Notes: generated by a model not told the origin, from the letters alone. DNA of 64,000 nt from Methylobacterium sp. PvR107 (GCF_017833295.1 NZ_JAFIBW010000001.1:3176001-3240000); one strand, 5' to 3'; positions 50,207 to 60,003 are shown, counted from the stretch's first letter. A program made the numbers and translations.

Positions 50207-52441
50207 ATGTTCACGCGTTCTGCCTCGCTCGGTCTGCTCCTCGCCTCCACGGCGCTCGTCGGGCCTCACATGGTCGGCCGGGCCGCGGCACAGCCCGCCG
50301 CTGTCCAGCTCAACGAGCTCTCTGTCGAGGCCGCCGGCCCAGTCGTGACCGGTCCGGCCGTCTCCGGGGCGGCCGGCAATGTCAGCGGCGGCGACGGCGG
50401 CAACAGCTCGGCCACCAGCGGGGGCGGGGGCGGCCCCTCCGGCATCACCGGATACGTCGCCCGTATCAGCCCCACCGCCACCAAGACCAACACGCCGCTG
50501 CTCGAGACCCCGCAATCCGTCTCGGTGGTCACCCGCGAGCAGCTCAACGACCGCAACGTCCAGAGCTTCAGCGACGCCCTCGCCTACGTGCCGGGCGCCA
50601 CCATCAACGTCTCGGGCTTCGATCCCCGCTTCGATCAGGTCTTCATCCGCGGCTTCGACGTGCTCTCCAACCAGGGCACCTACCGGGACGGCCTGCGCCA
50701 GATCGGCAGCGGCTTCATCTTCCCGCGCATCGAGCCCTACGGGCTGGAGGCCGTGACGGTCCTGCGCGGGCCGGCCTCGGGCCTCTACGGCCTCGGCTCA
50801 CCGGGCGGCATCCTCGACGCGACCTCGAAGCGCCCGGTCTTCGCCCGCTTCGGCGAGGTCTGGTTCCAGTCTGGCAGCTTCGACCGCGTCCAGGGCAATT
50901 TCGACTTCGGCGGCCCGGTGGAGGGCTCGGACGGCACCATGGCCTACCGGCTGACCGGCGTGCGCCGGGAAGCCGGCACTTTCATCGGCCGCGGCACCAA
51001 CGATGACCAGCTCAACATCGCCCCGGCCTTCACGTGGAAGCCCTCGGCCGACACCACCTTCACCTTCCTGAGCGAGTTCCAGGTCCGGAACACGCCGGCC
51101 ACCGTGTTCTACTACAACGATCCCGGCTTCCGGGTGACCAAGTATTACAGCGGCGACCCGCGCTTCGCCGGGCTCGACCAGACGCAGTACCGGGTCGGTT
51201 ACGCCTTCGAACACCGGTTCTCGGACGACCTGATCTTCCGCCAGAACTTCCGGCACTACGGGGTCTTCCTCAGCGCCAAGTACACCAGCATCGATTCCAT
51301 CGACGCGGCGCGCACGCTGGGCGCCCGCTCGACCGGCTATATCCGGGAGGGGCTGGTGCAGCAGACGCTGGACAACCAGCTCGAGGCACACCTCGTCACC
51401 GGCCCGGTCTCCCACACCCTGGTGGCGGGCGTGGACTACGCCCATTACGGCCTGAGCAACCGCTTCGGCGGCGGCCCCGCACCCGACCTCAATCTCATCA
51501 CCCAGAATTACGGCCGGCAATTCATCCCGACGCCGACCCTGGCGAGCCCGACGCGGCAGGCCCAGGACCAGATCGGCGTCTACCTGCAGGATCAGGCCCG
51601 GTTCGGCGACTTCATCCTGACGCTGAACGGGCGCCACGACTGGATCTTCCAGGACAACCGCACCACGCCGGTCAGCGCGGTCACCCGCCAGGACGACACC
51701 GCCTTCACCGGCCGCGTCGGCCTCGGCTACGTGCTGGCGCCCGGTCTCGTGCCCTACGCGAGCTACGCCACGACCTTCACGCCCCAGGTCGGCACGGATG
51801 CCCGCGGCCAGGCCTTCAAGCCGGCGAGCGGCGACCAGATCGAGGCCGGCGTGAAGTACCTGATCCCCGGCACCAACATCCAGACCGCGTTCGCGGGCTT
51901 CGACATCGAGCAGTCGAGCATCCTGCGCACCGATCCGACCAACATCGCCTTCCAGGCCGCGACCGGCTCGGTACGCTCCCGCGGCTTCGAGGCCGAGGCG
52001 ACCGCCAACCTCGCGCCGGGCACGAACCTGACCATCGCCTACACGCACCTCGATTTCCGCTTCCTGAGCCAGACCTCGTTCGGGGGCGCCAACCAGGACG
52101 GGAACCGCGTCTCCGGCATTCCGAGCGACACCTACGCGTCGTTCCTCACCTACGCGTTTCCGACCTATTCGCCCCTGCGGGGCCTGACGATCGGCGGCGG
52201 CATCCGCTACATCGGCACCAGCTTCGCCGACGACGACAACACGGTGCGCAACCCCACCGTGACGCTCTACGATGCGCTGGTCGCGTACGATTTCGCCGCG
52301 ATCGACCCGAAGTACCAAGGCCTGCGCGCGCAGATCAACGCCTACAACATCTTCGACCGGACCTATAACACCTGCGCGTTCGGGAACTGCTTCCGGGGCG
52401 CGCCGGCCACCGTCATCGGCAGCCTGATCTACCGCTGGTGA
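50207..52441 (+). CDS. TonB-dependent siderophore receptor 2
   Basis: 744 residues from ATG 50207. Signal region ASLGLLLASTALVGPHMVGR with AAAQ; TonB box VQLNELSVEA; a near-identical Gly/Ser spacer to receptor 1 (GNVSGGDGGNSSATSGGGGG); plug (ETPQSVSVVTREQLNDRNVQ, ALAYVPGATINVSGFDPRFD, VFIRGFDVLSNQGTYRDGLR); barrel ending GSLIYRW. The outer loops differ from receptor 1 (for example the region QVRNTPATVFYYNDPGFRVT), so ligand specificity has probably diverged after tandem duplication. A GTG at 50150 is an unlikely alternative start. Confidence 0.93.
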   Translation: MFTRSASLGLLLASTALVGPHMVGRAAAQPAAVQLNELSVEAAGPVVTGPAVSGAAGNVSGGDGGNSSATSGGGGGPSGITGYVARISPTATKTNTPLLETPQSVSVVTREQLNDRNVQSFSDALAYVPGATINVSGFDPRFDQVFIRGFDVLSNQGTYRDGLRQIGSGFIFPRIEPYGLEAVTVLRGPASGLYGLGSPGGILDATSKRPVFARFGEVWFQSGSFDRVQGNFDFGGPVEGSDGTMAYRLTGVRREAGTFIGRGTNDDQLNIAPAFTWKPSADTTFTFLSEFQVRNTPATVFYYNDPGFRVTKYYSGDPRFAGLDQTQYRVGYAFEHRFSDDLIFRQNFRHYGVFLSAKYTSIDSIDAARTLGARSTGYIREGLVQQTLDNQLEAHLVTGPVSHTLVAGVDYAHYGLSNRFGGGPAPDLNLITQNYGRQFIPTPTLASPTRQAQDQIGVYLQDQARFGDFILTLNGRHDWIFQDNRTTPVSAVTRQDDTAFTGRVGLGYVLAPGLVPYASYATTFTPQVGTDARGQAFKPASGDQIEAGVKYLIPGTNIQTAFAGFDIEQSSILRTDPTNIAFQAATGSVRSRGFEAEATANLAPGTNLTIAYTHLDFRFLSQTSFGGANQDGNRVSGIPSDTYASFLTYAFPTYSPLRGLTIGGGIRYIGTSFADDDNTVRNPTVTLYDALVAYDFAAIDPKYQGLRAQINAYNIFDRTYNTCAFGNCFRGAPATVIGSLIYRW

Positions 52442-52448
52442 CTGCGTT

Positions 52449-52483
52449 GGGGGCGGGCGCCGGCATGGCTGGCCCCCGCCCCC
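52449..52483 (+). terminator. Terminator-like hairpin after TonB receptor 2
   Basis: GGGGGCGGG (52449-52457) pairs with CCCGCCCCC (52475-52483) around a 17-base loop, eight bases after the receptor stop. There is no T-run, as is usual for high-GC genomes. Confidence 0.5.
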
Positions 52484-52548
52484 GGCACTGGAGATCGGCG
52501 CGGATTCCGTCCTAAGGCCGGAGCATCGTCCTCCGCTCCGGACCCACC

Positions 52549-53502
52549 ATGCTCTCGACCCTCCCGGTCGTGCTGCCGATCTTCGCGCTGATCTTCGCCG
52601 GCTGGCTGGCCCGGCGGATCGGCGTGCTCGGCGCCGCCGCCACCACCGAGCTCAACCGGTTCGTGGTCTTCCTGGCGCTGCCGGCGCTGCTGTTCGACGT
52701 CACCGCCCACGCCCATTGGAGCGCCATCTGGAAGCCCGGCTTCATCGGCGCCTTCGGGCTCAGCAGCCTCGCGATCTTCGCGCTCACGGTGCTGATCCGG
52801 CGGGGGGAGGGGCGTCCGCTCGCCGATGCCGCCCTGGACGGGCTCAATGCCGGCTACGCCAATACCGGCTTCATGGGCTTCCCCCTGGCGCTCGTGGCCT
52901 TCGGGCCCGAGGCGCTGGCCCCGACCACGGTGGCGACGATCCTCACGGTCTGCGCCGTCTTCGCGGTGGCGATCGTGCTGATCGAGACCGGGCTGCGGGG
53001 CGAGGCGGCCGCGACCGGACAGGGCGGCGCCCGCCTCCCGGTCTGGCGCACGGTCGGCGGCTCGCTGCTGCGCAACCCGCTCCTGGTGGCGCCGGCTTTG
53101 GGCGCCCTGGTGCCGAGCCTGGGGCTCGCCCTGCCGGCGCCGCTGGAGACCTTCCTGAAGCTCCTCGGCGGCGCGGCCTCGCCCTGCGCGCTGGTGGCCC
53201 TCGGCCTGTTCCTGGCCCAGAAGCGCCGGCGGCAGAGCGGGCAGGGGCGGGTGGCGGGGCTCCTCGTCGGGCTGAAGCTCGCCGCCCATCCGCTGCTGGC
53301 CTACGGGCTCGGCCGCTACCTGTTCGACCTGCCGCCGCTCCTGCTGCACGTGGCGGTGCTGATGGCGGCGCTGCCCACCGGGACCGGGCCGTTCATGCTG
53401 GCCGAGTTCTACCGGCGCGAGGCCGACCTGACCGCCACGGTGGTGCTGGTCTCGACGGTGCTGGCGGTGCTGACGGTCTCGGGCTACCTGGCGACACTCT
53501 GA
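52549..53502 (+). CDS. AEC-family transporter
   Basis: 317 residues with about ten membrane helices in two inverted repeats (LPVVLPIFALIFAGWLARRI, FVVFLALPALLFDVTAHAHW; NPLLVAPALGALVPSLGLAL, FLKLLGGAASPCALVALGLF). The motifs NTGFMGFPLALVAFG and LPTGTGPFMLAEFY are typical of the auxin-efflux-carrier family, which exports malate, malonate or other acids. The start is ATG 52549 with GGACCCACC before it. It is separated from TonB receptor 2 by a hairpin, so it is probably an independent unit. Confidence 0.93.
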   Translation: MLSTLPVVLPIFALIFAGWLARRIGVLGAAATTELNRFVVFLALPALLFDVTAHAHWSAIWKPGFIGAFGLSSLAIFALTVLIRRGEGRPLADAALDGLNAGYANTGFMGFPLALVAFGPEALAPTTVATILTVCAVFAVAIVLIETGLRGEAAATGQGGARLPVWRTVGGSLLRNPLLVAPALGALVPSLGLALPAPLETFLKLLGGAASPCALVALGLFLAQKRRRQSGQGRVAGLLVGLKLAAHPLLAYGLGRYLFDLPPLLLHVAVLMAALPTGTGPFMLAEFYRREADLTATVVLVSTVLAVLTVSGYLATL

Positions 53503-53620
53503 AACGCGGCGACCACGCTCTTGCCGCAGAGGAATCGTAACGCTTCGGGCCTAGCATCATGGCGCGGGCCTCTGTGTCCGCGCTAGAACGATCCGGCAAA
53601 GCGGGGCGGAACGGCGGCTG

Positions 53621-54166
53621 ATGGTGAGGTCTGGGGTATCGATCGCGGGTCGGATCGGCCGTCTCGCCTGCGTGGCCGGCCTGGCGCTGAACCTCTCGGC
53701 CTGCTTTCGCCCACTCTACGGGCCGACGGCTTCCGGCGAGACCGTCCAGGCGCTGCTCGCCTCCGTGCAGGTCGACGACGTGGTGATGGCCCAGGGCCAG
53801 GAGCGGCTCGGGCATTACCTGCGCAGCGAGCTGGTCTTCGACCTCGACGGGTCGGGCCAGCCCTCGGCCAAGCGCTACCGGCTGAAGCTCTCGGGCTCGG
53901 AGATCGTCCAGACCCCGATCGTCTCCTCGACCACGGGCCGCGCCGAGGCCGGCACCCTGGTGGCCAACATCAAGTACAGCCTCGAGGACATGTCCGGCAC
54001 CAAGGTCTACACCGAGGGCGTGGCGACCTCGACCGCGACCTACGACCGGTCGGTCCAGCGCTTCGCCAGCCAGCGGGCGGCGCGCGACGCCGAGATCCGC
54101 CTCGCCGGCGTGCTCTCCGACCAGATCAAGAGCCGCCTCGCGGCCGTGCTCTCGACCAAGCCGTAA
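53621..54166 (+). CDS. lptE: LPS-assembly lipoprotein LptE
   Basis: 181 residues from ATG 53621. Lipoprotein signal with lipobox LALNLSAC (Cys at about residue 28), then RPLYGPTASGETVQALLASV, ERLGHYLRSELVFDL, RYRLKLSGSEIVQTP and SLEDMSGTKVYTEGVATSTA. The order RPLYG near the mature start and the tail helix (QRAARDAEIRLAGVLSDQIK) fit alphaproteobacterial LptE, the plug of the LptD outer-membrane LPS translocon. The holA gene follows after 6 bases. Confidence 0.92.
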   Translation: MVRSGVSIAGRIGRLACVAGLALNLSACFRPLYGPTASGETVQALLASVQVDDVVMAQGQERLGHYLRSELVFDLDGSGQPSAKRYRLKLSGSEIVQTPIVSSTTGRAEAGTLVANIKYSLEDMSGTKVYTEGVATSTATYDRSVQRFASQRAARDAEIRLAGVLSDQIKSRLAAVLSTKP

Positions 54167-54172
54167 CCCGCG

Positions 54173-55204
54173 GTGACCGCGGTCAAGGCCGGCGAGATCG
54201 AGGGGCTGATCCGGCGCGGGCCCGATCCGCGCATCCCGGTGATCCTCGTCTACGGGCCGGATACCGGCCTCGTCACCGAGCGCGCCCGCAAGCTCGCCGA
54301 GGATTTCGTCACCGACCCGGCCGACCCCTTCGCCCTGGTGCGGATCGACGGCGACACCCTCGCCTCCGACCCGGGCCGGCTCTGCGACGAGGCGGGCACG
54401 ATGGGCCTGTTCGGCGGCCGGCGGTCGATCTGGGTCCGGCCCGGCACCCGCAACTACGCGCCCGCGGTCGAGGCGCTGCTGGGCGCGACCGTCGCCGACG
54501 CCCGCATCGTCGTGGAGGCGGGTGACCTCGCCAAGAACAACCCGCTGCGCGCCCTGTGCGAGCGCTCGGCCAAAGCGCTGGCGATCCCCTGCTACGCCGA
54601 CGACGAGCGCACCCTCTCGGACCTGATCGAGCGCACCCTTCAGGAGCGCGGCCTGCGCATCGACCGCGCCGCCCGCGAGGTCCTGGTCCGGAGCCTCGGC
54701 GGCGACCGCCGGGCCAGCCTGATGGAGATCGAGAAGCTCGCCCTGTACGCGGCCGGGGCGGGCACCGTGACCCTCGACCATGTCGAGGCCGTCACCAGCG
54801 ACGTGGCCGCCAGCGTGCTCAACACCCTGATCGACGCGGCCTTCGACGGCCGCCGCGATGCGGTCGAGCGCGATTACCGGCGCTTCCGGCACGAGGGCCT
54901 CGATCCGGGCGTGGTGCTCGGCTCGGCGCTGCGGCACGCGCTGACGCTGCTCACCACCCGCCTCGACAATCCCGACAAGACGCCGGCGATGATGGTGGCG
55001 GCGTGGCGCGGCCTGCATTTCAAGCGCAAGGCCAGCATCGAGGGCCAGCTCGGCGCATGGCCCGCCGGCACCCTGCGGCAGGCCGTGGCGGCCCTCCAGG
55101 CGGCCGTCCTGGCCTGCCGGCGGGCCGAGCCGGAGCTGGCCCACGCGCTGGCCTCCGCGGCCCTGCTGCGCGTCGCCGAGGCCGGGGCGCGCCGTCGGCG
55201 GTAG
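54173..55204 (+). CDS. holA: DNA polymerase III subunit delta
   Basis: 343 residues from GTG 54173. Clamp-loader AAA+ fold without Walker A: VILVYGPDTGLVTERARKLA, GLFGGRRSIWVRPGTRN, VVEAGDLAKNNPLRALCERS, and the C-terminal collar region (LEHVEAVTSDVAAS-type segment LDHVEAVTSDVAASVLNTLI, ALRHALTLLTTRLDN). It opens the beta clamp. Coupled with lptE, a conserved pair in alphaproteobacteria. It converges on parB. Confidence 0.94.
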   Translation: MTAVKAGEIEGLIRRGPDPRIPVILVYGPDTGLVTERARKLAEDFVTDPADPFALVRIDGDTLASDPGRLCDEAGTMGLFGGRRSIWVRPGTRNYAPAVEALLGATVADARIVVEAGDLAKNNPLRALCERSAKALAIPCYADDERTLSDLIERTLQERGLRIDRAAREVLVRSLGGDRRASLMEIEKLALYAAGAGTVTLDHVEAVTSDVAASVLNTLIDAAFDGRRDAVERDYRRFRHEGLDPGVVLGSALRHALTLLTTRLDNPDKTPAMMVAAWRGLHFKRKASIEGQLGAWPAGTLRQAVAALQAAVLACRRAEPELAHALASAALLRVAEAGARRRR

Positions 55205-55245
55205 GCGTCGGCCCTCGGCCCGTCACGCGCAGGGCAGCCATCCGC

Positions 55246-55336
55246 CGTCCTTGCGAGCGCAGCGAAGCAATCCAGGGGCGCCCGGACCTCGGGCATGGCG
55301 CTGCCCCGGGTCACGTCGCTCCGCCCGTGATGACGG
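55246..55336. repeat. Dispersed intergenic repeat, family A, copy 2
   Basis: Outer arms CGTCCTTGCGAGCGCAGCG and GTCGCTCCGCCCGTGATGA; it lies between the converging holA and parB genes. Related to the copies at 22326 and 63597. Confidence 0.6.
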
Positions 55337-55375
55337 AGCGCGAATCAAGCGCCCCGGCGCAAAGCCAGCCCGGCC

Positions 55376-56272
55376 TCAGCCGTCCGACACCCGGAAGCGG
55401 TTGAGCAGCCCCTGGAGCTCGTCCTGGGTCTCGTACCGGATGCGGATCTCGCCCGAGGATTCGTCCTTCGGCCGGTACGAGACCGGGACGCCGAGCGCCC
55501 GGTGGATCCGCAATTCGAGATCCCGCACCGGGGCGGCGCGCTCCGCGGAGAGGCGCGGGCGGCCGGGGCGGGGCGCCTCGGTCGGCTCGGCTTCGGCGGA
55601 CGCGATCGCCTCCACGTCCCGGACCGACAGGCCCTCCGCCACGACCCGGCGGGCCAGAGCCTCCGGATCCCGCACCGCGAGCAGCGCCCGCGCATGGCCG
55701 GCGGTCAGCTCGCCCTCGGTCACGCGCGCCTGCACGGTGGGCGGCAGATTGAGCAGGCGGAGGGTGTTGGCGAGGTGGCTCCGGCTCTTGCCGAGGATCT
55801 CGGCCAGCTCCTTCTGGGTGTATGAGAAGTCCTGCATCAGGCGCTCGTAGCCCGACGCCTCCTCGATCGGATTGAGGTCGCTGCGCTGGACGTTCTCCAG
55901 GATGGCGAATTCCAGCGAGGCGCGGTCGTCGATCTCGACCACCACCACCGGCACCTCGTCGAGCCCGGCCCTCTGGGCCGCCCGCCAGCGGCGCTCGCCG
56001 GCGACGATCTCGAACGTGCCGGGCACGTCACCGATCGGCCGCGCCACGATCGGCTGGATGATGCCGCGCTGGCCGATCGAGGTCGCCAGCTCGGACAGCT
56101 CCGTCTCGCTGAAGCTCCGGCGCGGGTTGCGCGGGTTCGGCCGCAGGAACTCCACCGCAACCTTGCGCTGCGCCTCCACCTTCGCGGCGGCGGCCTGCCC
56201 GGTATCGCCGAAATCACCGATCAGCGCCGCGAGCCCGCGCCCCAGTCGGGGTCTTGCCCCCTCCTCCGCCAT
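55376..56272 (-). CDS. parB: Chromosome-partitioning protein ParB
   Basis: 298 residues from ATG 56272 (MAEEGARPRLGRGLAALIGD). The ParB/Srx CTPase domain has the C motif GERRWRAAQ (residues 92-98) and ENVQRSDLNPIEEA. The helix-turn-helix is YTQKELAEILGKSRSHLANT. The C-terminal dimer domain ends LQGLLNRFRVSDG. It binds parS (a perfect site lies 1.6 kb away in rsmG), loads CTP and spreads to form the partition complex. It is last in the mnmG-rsmG-parA-parB group. Confidence 0.97.
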   Translation of the reverse strand: MAEEGARPRLGRGLAALIGDFGDTGQAAAAKVEAQRKVAVEFLRPNPRNPRRSFSETELSELATSIGQRGIIQPIVARPIGDVPGTFEIVAGERRWRAAQRAGLDEVPVVVVEIDDRASLEFAILENVQRSDLNPIEEASGYERLMQDFSYTQKELAEILGKSRSHLANTLRLLNLPPTVQARVTEGELTAGHARALLAVRDPEALARRVVAEGLSVRDVEAIASAEAEPTEAPRPGRPRLSAERAAPVRDLELRIHRALGVPVSYRPKDESSGEIRIRYETQDELQGLLNRFRVSDG

Positions 56273-56422
56273 GATCGCCACCCGTGTCACGCTCCACACA
56301 TCCCCCCGGATCGGCGAGGGGCTCATCGGCGCCGCTCCGACCCTGTCGGTGGCGGCTCCTTGTTCGATGCGCCCTCCGGTGCCGAGCCGGCATCCGGTCC
56401 GCGGGGCGCCCGCGCGGTCAGA

Positions 56423-57280
56423 TCAGGCCGCCGCCGGGACCCGGCCCTCGCGCTGGATCACCTCCGAGGCGAGGCGCAGATAGGCCTGGCTGCCGGCGCA
56501 TTTCAGGTCGTACAGCAGGGCCGGCTTGCCGTGCGAGGGCGCTTCGGAGATGCGGACGTTCCGGGGGATCACGGTCTCGTAGACCTTGTCGCCCATGAAG
56601 CCGCGCACATCCGCCACGACCTGGGCGGAGAGGTTGTTGCGCGGGTCGAACATCGTCAGAACGATGCCCTGGATCGTCAGCTTCGGGTTGAGGGCGCCGC
56701 GCACCTGCTCGACCGTCCGCAGCAGCTGGCTGAGGCCTTCCAGGGCGAAGAACTCGCATTGCAGCGGCACCAGCACCGCGTCGGCCGCCGCCAGCGCGTT
56801 GATGGTCAGCAGGTTGAGCGAGGGCGGGCAATCGATCAGCACGTAGCTGATCTTCGACAGGCTCGGCGCCTGGGTCAGGCTCTTGAGCATCGAGCGCAGC
56901 CGGTGCGCCCGGTCGGGCAGGGTGGCCAGTTCCAGCTCCAGCCCCAGGAGATCCATGGTCGAGGGCGCGATCGACAGCCGCGGCACGGCGGTCGGCACCA
57001 CCGCCTGCGCCAGCGAGGCCTCGCCGGCCATCACCTCGTAGGTCGAGACCCGCCGCTTGGCGCGGTCGATCCCGAGCCCCGTGGAGGCGTTGCCCTGGGG
57101 ATCGAGATCGATCACCAGCACGTCCTCGCCGATCGCCGCCAGCGCGGTGCCGAGGTTGATCGCCGTGGTGGTCTTGCCGACGCCGCCCTTCTGGTTGGCG
57201 AGCGCCAGAACGCGCAGAGGGCGTCGCATGGATGAATCCATGGACCGGTCGGCGGACTCGCCGAGGATCGCTTCGCTCAT
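56423..57280 (-). CDS. parA: Chromosome-partitioning ATPase ParA
   Basis: 285 residues from ATG 57280, whose ATGA overlaps the rsmG stop. The deviant Walker A is ANQKGGVGKTTTAINLGTAL (residues 28-47), followed by VLVIDLDPQGNASTGLGI and YVLIDCPPSLNLLTINALAA. It is the nucleoid-bound ATPase that moves ParB-parS complexes. An N-terminal extension of about 20 residues precedes the core; an ATG at residue 18 is an alternative start. Confidence 0.97.
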   Translation of the reverse strand: MSEAILGESADRSMDSSMRRPLRVLALANQKGGVGKTTTAINLGTALAAIGEDVLVIDLDPQGNASTGLGIDRAKRRVSTYEVMAGEASLAQAVVPTAVPRLSIAPSTMDLLGLELELATLPDRAHRLRSMLKSLTQAPSLSKISYVLIDCPPSLNLLTINALAAADAVLVPLQCEFFALEGLSQLLRTVEQVRGALNPKLTIQGIVLTMFDPRNNLSAQVVADVRGFMGDKVYETVIPRNVRISEAPSHGKPALLYDLKCAGSQAYLRLASEVIQREGRVPAAA

Positions 57281-57912
57281 CGGTGGCTCGGGGCGGCGAG
57301 GGCAGTGACGCGCACGATCCGGGCATCGGAATCGGTCCGGCTCGGCACGAGGTCGTTAACGACTCTCCACTGCGCGGCGGCCTGGGTCAATTCGGCTTGT
57401 ACATCCCGGCCCTTCGGAAACAGACCGGTGGTGCCCGTTTTCAACAGCGGCTCCGTCCAGGCGAGGAGCTGTGCCAGGGGCGCCAGGGCCCGGGCGCAGA
57501 CGATCTCGGTGCCCGCATAATCCTCGATCACCGACTCGATCCGGGCGTTGCGCACCCGGACGGGTGCGCCGGTGAGACGGGCGGTCTCGGTGAGGAAGGC
57601 GCATTTGCGCGCGTTGCTCTCGACGAGGCTGACCTCGATGCCGCGCTCGGCCCCGGCGATGGCCAGGATCAGCCCCGGGATGCCGGCCCCGGAGCCGAGA
57701 TCGAGCCAGGTCCGGGCCTCCGGTGCGAGATCGAGGAGCTGCAGCGCATCGTCGATATGCCGGCGCCAGACCTCCGCCAGGGTGGCGGGGCCGACGAGGT
57801 TCTTGATCGGCTGCCAGCGGCGGAGCTGCGCGACGTAGAGGTCGAGCCGCTCGGCTGTTTCACGTGAAACACGGGAGCCGGCGAGGACGCGCGCGCGGTC
57901 TTGATCACTCAT
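57277..57912 (-). CDS. rsmG: 16S rRNA (guanine-527-N7)-methyltransferase RsmG
   Basis: 211 residues from ATG 57912, overlapping the mnmG stop by four bases. The SAM-binding motif is [19 protein letters not shown] (residues 69-87); [20 protein letters not shown] and [20 protein letters not shown] follow. It methylates G527 of 16S rRNA. A perfect parS site lies inside the 5' part of its coding sequence. Confidence 0.97.
   Translation of the reverse strand: MSDQDRARVLAGSRVSRETAERLDLYVAQLRRWQPIKNLVGPATLAEVWRRHIDDALQLLDLAPEARTWLDLGSGAGIPGLILAIAGAERGIEVSLVESNARKCAFLTETARLTGAPVRVRNARIESVIEDYAGTEIVCARALAPLAQLLAWTEPLLKTGTTGLFPKGRDVQAELTQAAAQWRVVNDLVPSRTDSDARIVRVTALAAPSHR
57856..57871. other. parS centromere site
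   Basis: TGTTTCACGTGAAACA, a perfect copy of the widespread bacterial parS palindrome, inside rsmG and next to parAB. It is the loading site for ParB. Confidence 0.93.
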
Positions 57913-59816
57913 GCCGACAGACGGTCCGCGGCGGCGCGATCCGCGGTGACCCGGGCGCCGCGCCGGGCATGGGCGGCGAGCAGCGTCAGCGCGGCCGGGG
58001 TCACGCCCTCGATCCGCGCGGCCTGCCCGAGGGTCCCGGGTCGCACCGCCTCGAGCTTCACCCGCATCTCGTTGGACAGGCCGCTGATCGCCGCATAATC
58101 CAGCCCGGCCGGCAGGCGCACGGCCTCGTCCCGGCGGAAGGCCGCGATGTCGGCGTTCTGGCGGTCGAGATAGACCGCGTAGGTCGCGTCGGTCTTGAGC
58201 CGGTCGGCGATCCGCGGCGCGACCGAAGCCAGGTCTGGCCAGATCGCCGCAAGATCCGGCCACGCGATCTCCGGATAGGCGAGCAGCTGGAAGCCCGTCC
58301 GGCGGATGCCGTCGCGGTTCAGGCTGATCCCGTGGGCGGCCGCCTGGCTCGGCGTCAGGCTGACCGCGTCAAGCCGGGCCCGGGCCGCGTCGAGTCCCTG
58401 CTGCGACGCCGCGAAATGCGCAGCCCGGTGGCGGCCGACGCAGCCGAGCGACTCCCCGCGCGGCGTGAGCCGGGCATCGGCGTTGTCGACTCGCAGGGAC
58501 AGCCGGTACTCGGAGCGCGACGTGAACATCCGGTACGGCTCGCTGACCCCGTGGGTGACGAGGTCGTCGATCATCACGCCGAGATAGGATTCTGCCCGGT
58601 CGAAGGTCGCGACCGCGAGTCCGCCCGCCAGCCGGGCGGCGTTGAGGCCGGCCACCAGCCCCTGGCCGGCCGCCTCCTCGTAGCCGGTTGTGCCGTTGAT
58701 CTGGCCGGCCAGGAACAGGCCCGGCAGGCTTTTCACCTGCAGGCCGGTGTCGAGCTCGCGCGGGTCAACGTAATCGTACTCGATGGCGTAGCCCGGCCGC
58801 AGGATCGTGGCCCGCTCCAGGCCCGGAATCGCCCGGATGATCGCGTGCTGCACCTCTTCCGGAAGGGCCGTCGAGATGCCGTTCGGGTAGACGGTCGGGT
58901 CGTCGAGCCCCTCAGGCTCCAGGAAGATCTGGTGCCCCTCGCGGTCGCCGAAGCGCACGACCTTGTCCTCGATCGACGGGCAGTAGCGCGGCCCGCGGCT
59001 GGCGATGCCGCCGGAATACATCGGCGAGCGGTGCAGGTTGGCGCGGATCAGGTCGTGGACCGCCTGGCTCGTCCGGGTGATGCCGCAGCGGATCTGCGGA
59101 TTGGTGATCCGCTCGGTCAGCGTCGAGAACGGCACCGGCTCGGCGTCGGCCTCCTGCATCTCCAGGCCGGCCCAGTCGATGGTCCGGCCATCGAGGCGCG
59201 GCGGCGTCCCGGTCTTCAGGCGTCCGAGGCGCAGGCCGAGGCGGTCCAGCGTCCGCGCGAGCCCGATCGCCGGCGCCTCGCCGACACGGCCCGCCGGGAT
59301 CTGCCGCTCCCCGATATGGATCAGGCCGCGCAGGAAGGTGCCGGTGGTGAGAACCACGGCGGCGCAGGCCAGGGTCCGGCCATCCGCGAGGACGAGGCCG
59401 GCGATGCGGCCGCCCGCGTCGAGGACGAGATCCTCACAGGCCCCCGCGATCACCGTCAGGCCCGCAGTCTCGGCGATGGCCGCCTGCATGGCGGCCGCGT
59501 AGAGCTTCCGGTCGGCCTGGGTCCGGGGGCCGCGCACCGCCGGGCCCTTGCGGCGGTTGAGCAGGCGGAACTGGATGCCGGCGGCGTCCGCGACCCGGCC
59601 CATCAGCCCGTCCAGGGCATCGACCTCGCGCACGAGGTGGCCCTTGCCGAGGCCGCCGATGGCCGGGTTGCACGACATCGCCCCGATCGTCGCCGGGTCG
59701 TGGGTGACCAGGGCGGTGCGCGCGCCGCAGCGCGCCGCGACGGCGGCGGCCTCGACGCCGGCATGGCCGCCGCCGACGATCGCGACGTCGAACCGGTCGG
59801 GTGAGGGGGTGGGCAT
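57909..59816 (-). CDS. mnmG: tRNA uridine-5-carboxymethylaminomethyl modification enzyme MnmG
   Basis: 635 residues from ATG 59816. FAD-binding [20 protein letters not shown] (residues 10-29), [20 protein letters not shown], the GidA signatures [18 protein letters not shown] and [40 protein letters not shown], and C-terminal [20 protein letters not shown]. With MnmE it makes cmnm5U34 in tRNA. mnmE, the usual upstream neighbour, is not in front of it here. It heads the mnmG-rsmG-parA-parB operon. Confidence 0.97.
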   Translation of the reverse strand: MPTPSPDRFDVAIVGGGHAGVEAAAVAARCGARTALVTHDPATIGAMSCNPAIGGLGKGHLVREVDALDGLMGRVADAAGIQFRLLNRRKGPAVRGPRTQADRKLYAAAMQAAIAETAGLTVIAGACEDLVLDAGGRIAGLVLADGRTLACAAVVLTTGTFLRGLIHIGERQIPAGRVGEAPAIGLARTLDRLGLRLGRLKTGTPPRLDGRTIDWAGLEMQEADAEPVPFSTLTERITNPQIRCGITRTSQAVHDLIRANLHRSPMYSGGIASRGPRYCPSIEDKVVRFGDREGHQIFLEPEGLDDPTVYPNGISTALPEEVQHAIIRAIPGLERATILRPGYAIEYDYVDPRELDTGLQVKSLPGLFLAGQINGTTGYEEAAGQGLVAGLNAARLAGGLAVATFDRAESYLGVMIDDLVTHGVSEPYRMFTSRSEYRLSLRVDNADARLTPRGESLGCVGRHRAAHFAASQQGLDAARARLDAVSLTPSQAAAHGISLNRDGIRRTGFQLLAYPEIAWPDLAAIWPDLASVAPRIADRLKTDATYAVYLDRQNADIAAFRRDEAVRLPAGLDYAAISGLSNEMRVKLEAVRPGTLGQAARIEGVTPAALTLLAAHARRGARVTADRAAADRLSA

Positions 59817-60003
59817 CGGGTGGCGCGCAGCCTTTCGCTGAGATCCCGCCGCATCATCCACACGGGGGAGGGCCCGCAGGTCGGGCCGGTCATGGCCGGT
59901 CTAAGCGCGCGCGGATGCGGCGGTCAACGCGTCCGGCGGTCCCGCGCCCCAGGATCCCGAACGCGCGTTCACGAGAGCAGGCTGCCCATCCCAGAAGCCA
60001 ACC
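59817..60003. other. Intergenic region upstream of mnmG
   Basis: This is the left part of a 655-base gap that runs to 60471 between divergent mnmG and a small membrane protein. It should contain the mnmG promoter; I cannot place boxes. Confidence 0.4.

Noticed and set aside
53393..55144. A 583-codon minus-strand frame across lptE and holA
   Set aside because: It is antisense to two well-supported genes and has no recognisable domain.
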